Origin: Chryseobacterium sp. W4I1
Lineage (GTDB): Bacteria; Bacteroidota; Bacteroidia; Flavobacteriales; Weeksellaceae
Length of the DNA: 64,000 bases
NCBI RefSeq assembly: GCF_030816115.1
Contig: NZ_JAUSXQ010000001.1
Coordinates: 248,001 to 312,000, forward strand
Direction: 5' to 3'
Shown here: positions 44,649 to 52,712 of the stretch, one piece after another
Layout: each line of letters begins with the position of its first letter
Numbering within the stretch: the first letter of the stretch is position 1
Translations under genes and position numbers: made by a program
The notes under the pieces: model-generated
What the model was told of the DNA's origin: nothing
Databases searched by the model: none
What the model saw: the letters and a program-made list of their open reading frames with translations, nothing else

Positions 44649-44794
44649 TTATTGGGATCCTGACATAACAACTGTAATATTCCATGAACTGAAACTTCTG
44701 CCTTCTGAAGCTCCCTGAGGGATTTTTACCTGTATCGTATGCTTTCCGGCTTTCAGATCTCCGAGAGGGATGAAATTGGACTTGGTGACTATTT
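44649..44794 (-). pseudogene. 3'-terminal relic of an exported protein gene
   Basis: On the minus strand, the frame ending in TAA at 44649-44651 reads VTKSNFIPLGDLKAGKHTIQ, then VKIPQGASEGRSFSSWNITV and VMSGSQ. This looks like the last beta-strands of a jelly-roll or carbohydrate-binding domain. It is cut off upstream by a stop codon, so only about 47 codons survive. Its intact terminator follows at once, showing that the 5' part was deleted recently. Confidence 0.55.
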
Positions 44795-44991
44795 AGGGAC
44801 ACCAATTTGACTTATTGTCTGCCAGCCTTTTCTTTCAATTAGACATGATTGAATTTTTAGACAGTTTTTGCGAAGATCAATTTAATAAAGGGTTGATTTT
44901 AGTTTTAAAATGACTTATAATATATAAATAAGTAGGGATTACAAGAGATATGTTACATATTACTCAAATATTTACATTAAGCCAATAAAAA

Positions 44992-45014
44992 AGCTGCTCT
45001 GAGATAGAGCAGCT
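44992..45014 (-). terminator. Terminator of the RsmB/NOP-type gene
   Basis: AGCTGCTCT / AGAGCAGCT stem, GAGAT loop, with T-run on the minus strand. Confidence 0.75.
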
Positions 45015-45037
45015 GTATATTTTTATAATTGAGTTAA

Positions 45038-46243
45038 TTAAGAAACTCTTTCAATCAGTGCCATGTAGAATCCATCATAGCCCTGACTTGGCATTACTTT
45101 GTCATCTTTAACCAATTTAAATCCGGCATTGTTTTTCAGGAATTCTTCCACCTGTAAATTATTTTCTGACGGTAAAATAGAACAGGTTGCATATACCATT
45201 TTACCACCTACTTTAACCATTTTGGAATAGTCCTGAAGGATCTGTTGCTGTTCTTTTTTAATTCTGTCAATAAAATCCTGGTCAATTTTCCACTTACTAT
45301 CCGGGTTTCTCTTTAAAACACCAAGACCTGAGCAAGGAGCATCAATCAGAAGTCGGTCTACTTTATCATAAAGACGTTTGATTACTTTATTGTCAGAAAT
45401 CATACGGGTTTCAATATTGTGAGCTCCCGCTCTTTTTGCACGGCGTTTCAGCTCGGCAAGTTTCCATTCGAAAATATCTAAAGCTACAATCTGCCCTTTA
45501 TTTCCCATCAGGGCAGCTAAGTGAAGCGTTTTCCCGCCTGCACCTGCGCATGCATCCACAACTCTCTGGCCTTCTTTCACGTCAAGAAAATATCCGATCT
45601 TCTGTGAAGAAGCATCCTGAACCTCAAATAAACCTTCTTTGAAAGCTGTTGTAAGAAAGACATTCTTTTTTTCCTCAAGTTGTACAGCGTCCGGATAATT
45701 TCTTACCGTATAAGCAACTACATTTTCATCAGCAAGATCAGAAATAAGTTCTTTTGGAGTTGTTTTCAGGCTGTTTGCTCTCAAAACGGTAGGAGCCTGC
45801 TCATTTAAGGCATGCATTTCTTTTTCCCAGCCTGGACCTAATTCCTTTTCCAAAGTTTCAGCCAGCCACTCAGGGATAGAATGTTCAATAGCTTTCGTGG
45901 GAACTGTATTCTTTTTAAGCTTGGTAAGAATATCTGCAATCTTAATTCCGTCAAATTCTTCAAACTTTTTATAATTGGTCTTGCTCCAAAGCAGGTACGC
46001 AATGATCAGTTTATAAATATTGTTGGGTTTTACGCCTTCACCCATATAGTATTCAAGACGTTTTTTCCAGCGGATAATATTATAGAAAATCTCAGAAACA
46101 ACGGCTCTGTCCTGGCTTCCCCATTTTTTATGGGCTTTTAAAAGTCTTTCGATAACCTTATCGGCGTATTTATTTTTCTCGAAAAAGGTTTCCTGTAAAG
46201 CATCGTGAATCCCGATGGCTAAGTTTCTGTGAATAAGTTCCAT
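45038..46243 (-). CDS. RsmB/NOP-family class I SAM-dependent RNA methyltransferase
   Basis: 401 residues. N-terminal NusB/RsmB-like helical domain (AIGIHDALQETFFEKNKYAD, VSEIFYNIIRWKKRLEYYMG). Rossmann domain with VDACAGAGGKTLHLAALMGN (SAM motif), IDAPCSGLGVLKRNPDSKW and VYATCSILPSEN. The two Cys in PCSG and TCSI are those used in cytosine-5 RNA methylation. Likely a 16S rRNA m5C methyltransferase, though the exact site is not determined by sequence alone. Confidence 0.92.
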   Translation of the reverse strand: MELIHRNLAIGIHDALQETFFEKNKYADKVIERLLKAHKKWGSQDRAVVSEIFYNIIRWKKRLEYYMGEGVKPNNIYKLIIAYLLWSKTNYKKFEEFDGIKIADILTKLKKNTVPTKAIEHSIPEWLAETLEKELGPGWEKEMHALNEQAPTVLRANSLKTTPKELISDLADENVVAYTVRNYPDAVQLEEKKNVFLTTAFKEGLFEVQDASSQKIGYFLDVKEGQRVVDACAGAGGKTLHLAALMGNKGQIVALDIFEWKLAELKRRAKRAGAHNIETRMISDNKVIKRLYDKVDRLLIDAPCSGLGVLKRNPDSKWKIDQDFIDRIKKEQQQILQDYSKMVKVGGKMVYATCSILPSENNLQVEEFLKNNAGFKLVKDDKVMPSQGYDGFYMALIERVS

Positions 46244-46282
46244 AAATTTGCTACGCTGTTTGAATCTGCAAAAGTACGAATT

Positions 46283-46480
46283 ATAGTTGAGAGTTGCGGA
46301 CTGAGTTTTGGAGTTAGAAAGTGAGAGAGTTTAGGGGGTAGGAAGTGGTGAGTAGTTTTGAGGTTCCTGATGCTGATTCTTGGTTGCTAGGTATTTGAGT
46401 TATCTTAACCCCTTTTATCTAACGCTCCGGTTATTGTCTCTACCGGTCGTGAATACATTTTACATCAATACATTGTACAA
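46283..46480. repeat. Degenerate purine-rich intergenic repeat (family copy C)
   Basis: gttagaaagtgagagagttt, a run tgatgctgattcttgg, and the final cattttac...cattgtacaaaaaa block shared with copy A at 12.5 kb. Confidence 0.55.
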
Positions 46481-46509
46481 AAAATTCTACCTTTGCAAAA
46501 ATCAAAAAT

Positions 46510-46854
46510 ATGAGTGATACTGTACTTTGTCCGAAATGCGGCTCTGAATTTACTTATCCAACCGATAACATGATGACCTGTTCTCAGTGTTTCTACGAAT
46601 GGAATCCTGAAGAAACCGCTTCTGAAACATCGAACGATGGAAAAATCCTGGATTCAAATGGAAATGAGCTTTTGGACGGTGATTCTGTAGTTGTAATTAA
46701 AGACCTTCCTGTGAAAGGAGCTCCCAAACCGGTAAAAGCTGGTACTAAAGTTAAGAATATCCGTTTGAGACCGGACAGTGATCATAATATCGACTGTAAA
46801 ATTGATGGTTTCGGATCTATGGCCCTGAAATCAGAATTTGTAAAGAAGGCTTAA
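46510..46854 (+). CDS. yjdM: YjdM/PhnA-type zinc-ribbon protein
   Basis: 114 residues. N-terminal zinc ribbon ([20 protein letters not shown] then SQCFYEW: C-x-x-C and C-x-x-C). SH3-like C-terminal domain [33 protein letters not shown] and [17 protein letters not shown]. This is the YjdM family, once named PhnA; its link to phosphonate use is unproven. A -7 match TACCTTTG is at 46488-46495, 14 bp before the start. Monocistronic. Confidence 0.92.
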   Translation: MSDTVLCPKCGSEFTYPTDNMMTCSQCFYEWNPEETASETSNDGKILDSNGNELLDGDSVVVIKDLPVKGAPKPVKAGTKVKNIRLRPDSDHNIDCKIDGFGSMALKSEFVKKA

Positions 46855-47228
46855 AACAATACTTTTTTAACTGTTGAGTTGGTCTAAATTTTCGCTTGAA
46901 GCAATTTGATGACCATAAGACATAAAAAAAAGGAAAGAATTGGACAGTGTAATCTTTCAAAGACTTAATTGCAGGGAGATGCTAATGTCCGTCTCAGGGC
47001 AGAAAGAGAATTAACCAAAAATTTCCTTATGCTGTGGAAGTACAAATGTAAGAAAAAGTTTTAAAACCGCTTCTCACATTTGTACTTTTTTTATCCACAT
47101 ATTAACAATAACTATAAGGAAATCTAAGAGTTATGAAATTTTAACAATGCATTGTGAGTTTGTTAAGAATAATAAAAACTTATTTATATAGAATTTATAA
47201 TCCTTCCATTTGCCAGCTATTTCTGTGC
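46855..47228. other. Spacer with a strong stem-loop; possible small RNA
   Basis: No gene supported. At 47038-47087 a 12-bp perfect stem (AAGTACAAATGT / ACATTTGTACTT) encloses 26 bases and runs into a T-run, as at the 3' end of a Rho-independent transcript. A short frame before it (46972-47061, ending KCKKKF) may be a relic. Confidence 0.4.
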
Positions 47229-48164
47229 TTAAATAAACGAAATTTTGATCATTCCTTCTATCTTTTCATCTGTATAAACAATAAGTTCTTTGTGGTGAAG
47301 TCTGACCTTATTCCAGTAATGGTTTCCGGCAAATCTGCTTTCCAGAAGTTCGGCTTCAGTTCCGTTTTCAGAAATTTTTATTTCCTTAGGATAATATGAG
47401 AATTTAGAAATCTGGAATTCAGCTTTTTCCTCTTCACTGAAAATATTCACCTCTCCAAAAAGTCTCGCTACATAAGAATTGTAAGGGTTTCTATACGTTT
47501 CTTCCGGGCTGTCGTTCTGGATCAGTCTTCCGTCTTTCAGGATAACGATCTGGTCAAGCCATGGCATGATCTCCTGAAGCTCATGCGTTGAAATGATCAG
47601 AGAGATCTGATGCTGTTTCACATATTTAAACAGTCTTTCACGAAGTTCTATTTTTCTTGAAAAATCCAGGTTACTAAAAGGCTCATCCAAAATAAGAAGT
47701 TTTGGAAGTACAGAAAGTGCTCTGGCGATGGCCACTCTTTGCTGTTGGCCTCCACTTAGATATTTAGGAAGAATATGGGCAAAATCCTGAAGTCCTACCA
47801 CTTCCAGAAGCTCCATTACAGTCTCTTTTTTTTGAGCTAAATTGATATTAGAAATAAATTTACCTACATTTTCGGCAACAGTTGCGTAAGGCATCAGGTC
47901 AAAATTCTGAGCGACCAGCTTCATTTCAGCTTCTCCGGGAACAAGATTTCCTTTGGGGCCCAGAAGCTTGGTTCCGTTAAAAACAATCTCGCCGCTTTCC
48001 CAGTCCAAAAGACCATAAATAAGGTTAAGCATAGTAGATTTTCCACAGCCGCTTTCTCCTGCCAGCGCAATGATCCTTCCTTCTTCAAAACCGAGGTTAA
48101 GGTTCTGAAACAGGGGTTTATCTTTGGTATGGGAAAAATATAAATTGTTTATTTCTAATAGCAT
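47229..48164 (-). CDS. ABC transporter ATP-binding protein
   Basis: 311 residues. Walker A GESGCGKST, Q-loop LVAQNFDLMPYATVAENVG, signature LSGGQQQRVAIARAL, Walker B LLILDEPFSNLD and H-loop ISTHELQEI all intact. The ABC domain (about 230 residues) resembles CysA/PotA/FbpC-type importers. The C-terminal 80 residues (FSEEEKAEFQISKFSYYPKE, LLESRFAGNHYWNKV) look like a TOBE-style regulatory domain. No permease or binding protein is adjacent, so the transported substrate is unknown. Confidence 0.9.
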   Translation of the reverse strand: MLLEINNLYFSHTKDKPLFQNLNLGFEEGRIIALAGESGCGKSTMLNLIYGLLDWESGEIVFNGTKLLGPKGNLVPGEAEMKLVAQNFDLMPYATVAENVGKFISNINLAQKKETVMELLEVVGLQDFAHILPKYLSGGQQQRVAIARALSVLPKLLILDEPFSNLDFSRKIELRERLFKYVKQHQISLIISTHELQEIMPWLDQIVILKDGRLIQNDSPEETYRNPYNSYVARLFGEVNIFSEEEKAEFQISKFSYYPKEIKISENGTEAELLESRFAGNHYWNKVRLHHKELIVYTDEKIEGMIKISFI

Positions 48165-48239
48165 AATACAAATGTAAGGTTTTTATGAAAAAATAAAATT
48201 TTTTATTATATTAGCGGAAGTAATAAAAATATATCAAAA

Positions 48240-48899
48240 ATGAGAAAAAAACTGTTTTCGTTAGCTATTCCTGCTTTATTTGTTGCAGCTGCGATGGTTT
48301 CTTGTAAAAAAGATAAACCTGTCACCAGTGAAAGCAATGAAGTGACGACTACTAAAGAAGGAAACCAGTACACACTGGATACATTGAACAGTAAAGTGGA
48401 GTGGAAGGGATATAAAGTATTCAAGTCTGAAAGTACAAGCCATTTTGGAACCATCAAATTTGAGAGTGGGGATGTAACGGTAAAAGAAGGAAAACTTGAA
48501 AGCGGAAAATTTGTTGCTGATATGAATTCCCTGACGTCTGAAGACCTTAAAAATGATGCTGACCAGCTGGGGAAACTGAATGGCCACCTTAAGAGCGGAG
48601 ACTTCTTTGAAGTGGAAAAATTCCCGACAGCTTCGTTTGAAATCACAAAAGTGACACCAACTACAGAAGGAGATTATAATACGCTTCTTGATGGTAATTT
48701 AACGATTAAAGGCATTTCAAAACCGGTTCAGTTTAAAGCCAATGTTTCTGTTAAAAATGGAGAAGTAAGTGTGGCTACAGAGCCTAAAGATATTAAAAGA
48801 GAAGAGTTTGGCGTGAAGTTCCAGGCTCCTGCTGCAAACGGGGTGATCAAGGATGAGGTAACGCTTCAGATCAACGTTAAAGCATTAGAAAAGAAATAA
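48240..48899 (+). CDS. YceI family lipoprotein
   Basis: 219 residues. MRKKLFSLAIPALFVAAAMVSC is a lipoprotein signal (lipobox AMVSC). A short linker precedes the YceI lipocalin-like barrel: YTLDTLNSKVEWKGYKVF, SESTSHFGTIKFESGDVTV, HLKSGDFFEVEKFPTASFEI, GNLTIKGISKPVQF and REEFGVKFQAPAANGVIKDE. YceI proteins bind isoprenoid or other lipids in the periplasm. Divergent from the ABC ATPase gene; pheS follows after a terminator. Confidence 0.93.
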   Translation: MRKKLFSLAIPALFVAAAMVSCKKDKPVTSESNEVTTTKEGNQYTLDTLNSKVEWKGYKVFKSESTSHFGTIKFESGDVTVKEGKLESGKFVADMNSLTSEDLKNDADQLGKLNGHLKSGDFFEVEKFPTASFEITKVTPTTEGDYNTLLDGNLTIKGISKPVQFKANVSVKNGEVSVATEPKDIKREEFGVKFQAPAANGVIKDEVTLQINVKALEKK

Positions 48900-48931
48900 T
48901 TTTTTTATTTAAGTGAAATAAGTGATTGAAG

Positions 48932-48954
48932 TCTGCCTCCGAAAAAGGGGCAGA
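48932..48954 (+). terminator. Rho-independent terminator after YceI
   Basis: TCTGCC...GGCAGA stem followed by a T-run (TTTTTTTT). Confidence 0.75.
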
Positions 48955-48992
48955 TTTTTTTATTACAGATTCATTATTAAACTTAAAAAACG

Positions 48993-49000
48993 TATTTTTG
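48993..49000 (+). promoter_or_regulatory. -7 box (TATTTTTG) of pheS
   Basis: Consensus octamer 25 bp before the ATG at 49026. Confidence 0.55.
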
Positions 49001-49025
49001 CAAAACATTTTGAAAGGGTAAAACA

Positions 49026-50036
49026 ATGATAGAAAAGATAGAAGAACTACTTACCGAAGTAAACAGCTTCAATGCTACATCTAAAGAGGAAATTGAAAAC
49101 TTCCGGATTAAGTATAATGGTAAAAAAGGTGTTCTGAATGATTTTTTTGAAAAATTTAAAGAAGTTCCAAACGACCAGAAAAAAGAATTCGGGCAGAAGA
49201 TCAATTCTTTGAAGCAGGCTGTTGCAGGAAAACTGGAGAATCTGAAAGATGCTTCCGGATCTGCTGTGGTTACAGAAAAAGAAGACCTTACAAGACCTGC
49301 TTTTCCATTGGATCTGGGATCAAGACACCCAATCAATCTGGTAAAAAACAGGATCATTGAAATTTTCAAATCCATTGGTTTTGCTGTAGCCGACGGTCCT
49401 GAAATAGAGGACGACTGGCACAACTTTACGGCACTTAACCTTCCTGAATACCACCCGGCAAGAGATATGCAGGATACTTTCTTTATAGAACAAAATCCGG
49501 ATATCCTTTTAAGAACGCATACTTCTTCCGTACAGATCCGTTATATGGAAGAAAACCAGCCGCCAATCCGAATCCTTTCCCCGGGAAGAGTATTCAGAAA
49601 TGAGGCTATTTCTTCACGTTCACACTGTATTTTCCATCAGATTGAAGGTTTGTATATTGATGAGAATGTAAGCTTTGCAGATCTTAAACAGACGATCCAA
49701 TTCTTTACGACAGAGCTTTTCGGAAAATCCAAAATCAGAATGAGACCTTCTTACTTCCCGTTTACAGAACCTAGTGCTGAAATCGATGTATATTGGGGAT
49801 TAAACTCTGAAACCGATTACAGAATTACTAAAGGAACAGGCTGGCTGGAGATCATGGGATGTGGAATGGTAGATCCTGCTGTACTGAAAAATGTGAATAT
49901 TGATGCCGAGAAATATTCAGGATATGCATTCGGAATGGGTATTGAAAGAATTACGATGCTTCTTTACCAAATGAGTGACATCAGAATGTTCTTTGAAAAT
50001 GATATCAGAACTTTAGAACAGTTTAAAACACTATAA
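49026..50036 (+). CDS. pheS: Phenylalanyl-tRNA synthetase alpha subunit
   Basis: 336 residues. N-terminal coiled-coil tRNA-binding region (about 1-85) and class II catalytic core: motif 1 [40 protein letters not shown], motif 2 [22 protein letters not shown], and motif 3 [20 protein letters not shown]. It forms an alpha2beta2 enzyme with PheT, which is not in the window. A terminator follows at 50043. Confidence 0.97.
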   Translation: MIEKIEELLTEVNSFNATSKEEIENFRIKYNGKKGVLNDFFEKFKEVPNDQKKEFGQKINSLKQAVAGKLENLKDASGSAVVTEKEDLTRPAFPLDLGSRHPINLVKNRIIEIFKSIGFAVADGPEIEDDWHNFTALNLPEYHPARDMQDTFFIEQNPDILLRTHTSSVQIRYMEENQPPIRILSPGRVFRNEAISSRSHCIFHQIEGLYIDENVSFADLKQTIQFFTTELFGKSKIRMRPSYFPFTEPSAEIDVYWGLNSETDYRITKGTGWLEIMGCGMVDPAVLKNVNIDAEKYSGYAFGMGIERITMLLYQMSDIRMFFENDIRTLEQFKTL

Positions 50037-50042
50037 AAAATT

Positions 50043-50067
50043 AAACCTCCGGAATTTCCGGAGGTTT
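50043..50067 (+). terminator. pheS terminator
   Basis: AAACCTCCGGA / TCCGGAGGTTT 11-bp stem, ATT loop, followed by TGTTTTT. Confidence 0.85.
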
Positions 50068-50263
50068 TGTTTTTAATTACTGACCTAAGAAACAAAACGT
50101 AATTAAAAACGATTGTATTGAAAATTTACAACGTATATGATCTTATCCATTGGCTATATTATTTTTTGTTAATATACCAAAATACTGTCCGGAGTAGAAG
50201 TTTTTCATCCTTGCTGTTATTAATAAGACAACCGGAAACTGAAATTCATTACATCATAACAAT

Positions 50264-50300
50264 AAAAAATGCCGGGAAAATGATTTCGCCGGCATTTTTT
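50264..50300. terminator. Terminator between pheS and the DUF3108 gene
   Basis: AAAAAATGCCGG / CCGGCATTTTTT, a 12-bp stem with a 13-base loop, flanked by A and T runs; it serves the minus-strand 50325 gene. Confidence 0.75.
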
Positions 50301-50324
50301 ATTGTTGAAAGACTGTTATATTTT

Positions 50325-51095
50325 TTACTTAATATATTTTAAAGGGTATTTTACGTTTTTCAGATCTTCAATACTTGCTTTCAGGGAACCTACAGCCAGT
50401 TCAGCCTGCAACAGCATAGGAATATGGTTGGCATCGTTCGTTACCCACATCGTTACGCCTTCTTTTTCCTTAAAAACCCTTCCACTTTTTACAGACGGGA
50501 TAATCTTCAGACAGTTGATGGTTCCGAATTTTGTTTTAAGATCTTCAGTGCCTGTTACTTTCAGCTGGAACGGAAACATTTCATCATCAATCCATACATT
50601 CATATTGATTACGGTTCCCACTTTCAGCTCGCTTGTACTTTTGCTTCTCAGGTAATAAAAGCAGGAAAGCATGTCCTGAACTCCTTTTACAGATTTAATT
50701 ACCTTGGAACCGTTCGCAGGCGTTTTTTTGTCCGTCAATATCAGCGTATGATTGTCATGATTGAAAACTGTTTCAAAATGCTGACGATAGCCACCTTCCC
50801 GTACATTTCTCACATAGAAACTTGGCAAACCGGTCTCTGTATTAATGAAACTTTCATATAAATCTTCTACTTTAAAGAAAGCTTTTACGGCGCCGGTGGT
50901 CTTTCCTGTGCCTTTAACATACAGATGAGGTTCGCCCATATATGTTGTTTTCTTCGTGGTAAGATTGGCGGTTCCGGCATTCAGGATTCCGTAATGGATT
51001 CTGAATGTAATGGATTCACCATCAGCAATATTGTCGATCTGAGCATAACTCATTATGAACATTAATATTGCAAAAAGACTTAAAATTTTCTTCAT
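50325..51095 (-). CDS. DUF3108 domain-containing exported protein
   Basis: 256 residues with signal peptide MKKILSLFAILMFIMSYAQ. The mature part matches DUF3108: ESITFRIHYGILNAGTANL, FFKVEDLYESFINTETGLPS, YYLRSKSTSELKVGTVINMN and VWIDDEMFPFQLKVTGTE, then VTMWVTNDANHIPMLLQAEL. Beta-rich periplasmic protein found widely in Bacteroidota; role not established, possibly envelope biogenesis. Monocistronic. Confidence 0.88.
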   Translation of the reverse strand: MKKILSLFAILMFIMSYAQIDNIADGESITFRIHYGILNAGTANLTTKKTTYMGEPHLYVKGTGKTTGAVKAFFKVEDLYESFINTETGLPSFYVRNVREGGYRQHFETVFNHDNHTLILTDKKTPANGSKVIKSVKGVQDMLSCFYYLRSKSTSELKVGTVINMNVWIDDEMFPFQLKVTGTEDLKTKFGTINCLKIIPSVKSGRVFKEKEGVTMWVTNDANHIPMLLQAELAVGSLKASIEDLKNVKYPLKYIK

Positions 51096-51212
51096 AATAT
51101 GTCATTTAACAAAAACACTGCCAAATTTAATGATTCTTACAGAGTTAGCTGGGTTTGATAAATCTCAGGTTTTTATTTAGAATCAATTAAATATGCTTCG
51201 CATTAAAATTAG

Positions 51213-51220
51213 TAAATTTG
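51213..51220 (+). promoter_or_regulatory. -7 box (TAAATTTG) of the ferredoxin-reductase operon
   Basis: Consensus octamer 33 bp before the ATG at 51254. Confidence 0.55.
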
Positions 51221-51253
51221 CAGTTACATGTATAATTAAATTATCTTTTTATT

Positions 51254-52309
51254 ATGATAACCACTGATATATTGATCATAGGAGCCGGACCTACCGGGCT
51301 TTTTGCTGTTTTTGAAGCAGGTTTACTAAAAATGAAGTGTCATATTATTGATGCGCTTCCACAGCCAGGAGGACAGCTAGCAGAGCTTTATCCAAAGAAA
51401 CCTATTTTCGATATTCCTGGATATCCTTCTGTGAATGCAGGAGAATTAGTAGATAATTTGATGGAGCAGATCAAGCAGTTCCAGCCGGGATTCACTTTGG
51501 GGGAAACTGCCGTTTCTTATACAAAGGTAGATGATGAATGGTTTGAAGTGATCACCAACAAAGGGACTGTTCACAGGTGTAAAGCTATTGCTATTGCCGG
51601 TGGTTTGGGAACTTTTGAGCCTAGAAAACCTACTTTTGAAAATGTAGCTGACTATGAAGAAAAAGGTCTTGAATATTTCGTGAAAGAGCCTGAGCATTTC
51701 AGAAACAAAAAAGTAGTGATCGCCGGAGGTGGAGATTCTGCTTTGGACTGGAGTGTCTTCCTTTCAAATGTTGCAAGTGAGGTGACTTTGATCCACAGAA
51801 GAAATGAATTCAGAGGTGCTTTGGATTCAGTGGAAAAAGTTCAGGATCTTAAAAACGAAGGGAAAATCAAGTTGATTACACCGGCTGAAGTTACCGGAAT
51901 CAAAGGCAATGGAAAAGTAGAAGCGATCACAGTACAGATTGATGGGCAGGAAGCTTTCGATATTGAAACAGATTATTTCATTCCTTTATTCGGACTGACT
52001 CCAAAATTAGGAGAGATCGGAAACTGGGGATTAAATATTGAGAAGAATGCAATTGTAGTCAACAATGCACTTGATTATCAAACGAACATCGACGGTATTT
52101 ACGCAATTGGTGACATCAATACTTATCCAGGGAAACTAAAGCTGATCCTTTGTGGATTCCACGAAGCTACTTTGATGTGTCAGAGTGTTTACAACAGGCT
52201 GAATCCGGGTAAGAAATTTGTACTAAAATATACGACCGTAAGTGGTGTAGACGGATTTGACGGTAGCCGTAAGGAAGCAGAAAAGGCAGTTGTGAAAAAA
52301 ATTGACTAA
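51254..52309 (+). CDS. Ferredoxin--NADP(+) reductase, thioredoxin-reductase-like type
   Basis: 351 residues. FAD site IIGAGPTGLFAVFEAGLL and IDALPQPGGQLAELYPKKP; NAD(P) site VVIAGGGDSALDWSVFLSN and RRNEFRGALDS; C-terminal FAD motif IYAIGDINTYPGKLKLILCG. The CxxC of thioredoxin reductase is absent, so this belongs to the FNR type found in many Gram-positive and Bacteroidota species. The 2Fe-2S ferredoxin gene 12 bp downstream is its probable partner. Cytoplasmic. Confidence 0.93.
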   Translation: MITTDILIIGAGPTGLFAVFEAGLLKMKCHIIDALPQPGGQLAELYPKKPIFDIPGYPSVNAGELVDNLMEQIKQFQPGFTLGETAVSYTKVDDEWFEVITNKGTVHRCKAIAIAGGLGTFEPRKPTFENVADYEEKGLEYFVKEPEHFRNKKVVIAGGGDSALDWSVFLSNVASEVTLIHRRNEFRGALDSVEKVQDLKNEGKIKLITPAEVTGIKGNGKVEAITVQIDGQEAFDIETDYFIPLFGLTPKLGEIGNWGLNIEKNAIVVNNALDYQTNIDGIYAIGDINTYPGKLKLILCGFHEATLMCQSVYNRLNPGKKFVLKYTTVSGVDGFDGSRKEAEKAVVKKID

Positions 52310-52321
52310 TTTTGCCCTATT

Positions 52322-52651
52322 ATGTCAGATATTAATATAAAGATCACGGATCGGGAAGGGGTAACCCATGATGTTGTAGCCCCTACAGATATGTCTATGA
52401 ACCTGATGGAGATCATCCGTTCTTATGAATTGGCGGAAGAGGGAACTATCGGAGTATGCGGAGGAATGGCGATGTGCGCCTCATGTCAGGTATATGTGAT
52501 CAATGATCCGGGCCTGGAGCCGATGGGTGATGAAGAAGATGCCATGCTGGGAGAAGCTTTCCATGTGAAAGAGAACAGCAGACTGGGCTGCCAGCTGCAT
52601 ATGATGGATGAAATGGAAGGTCTTGAGGTGGCGATTGCTCCTTATCCTTAG
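52322..52651 (+). CDS. 2Fe-2S ferredoxin (adrenodoxin type)
   Basis: 109 residues. Cluster ligands: GVCGGMAMCASCQVYV (C-x5-C-x2-C) and a fourth Cys in RLGCQLHM. The fold and length match vertebrate-type/adrenodoxin ferredoxins. Acidic surface (MGDEEDAMLGEAFHVKEN) suits docking to the reductase encoded upstream. Co-transcribed with it and followed by a two-way terminator. It is a soluble electron carrier; the final acceptor is unknown. Confidence 0.93.
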   Translation: MSDINIKITDREGVTHDVVAPTDMSMNLMEIIRSYELAEEGTIGVCGGMAMCASCQVYVINDPGLEPMGDEEDAMLGEAFHVKENSRLGCQLHMMDEMEGLEVAIAPYP

Positions 52652-52673
52652 ACTATATTTTAATTTAAATATT

Positions 52674-52708
52674 AAAAACTCCTGAAAAGTAAATTTTCAG
52701 GAGTTTTT
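52674..52708. terminator. Bidirectional terminator
   Basis: AAAAACTCCTGAAAA / TTTTCAGGAGTTTTT 15-bp stem between the convergent ferredoxin and prolyl oligopeptidase genes. Confidence 0.9.
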
Positions 52709-52712
52709 TGTT

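Noticed and set aside
44611..44805. 64-codon minus-strand ORF (MVSLNSHQVQFH...)
   Set aside because: It is an out-of-frame shadow of the better relic at 44649-44794 and reads through the terminator.
46972..47061. Short plus-strand frame with protein-like residues (NVRLRAERELTKNF)
   Set aside because: Only about 30 codons, TTG start at best, no ribosome-binding or promoter evidence.
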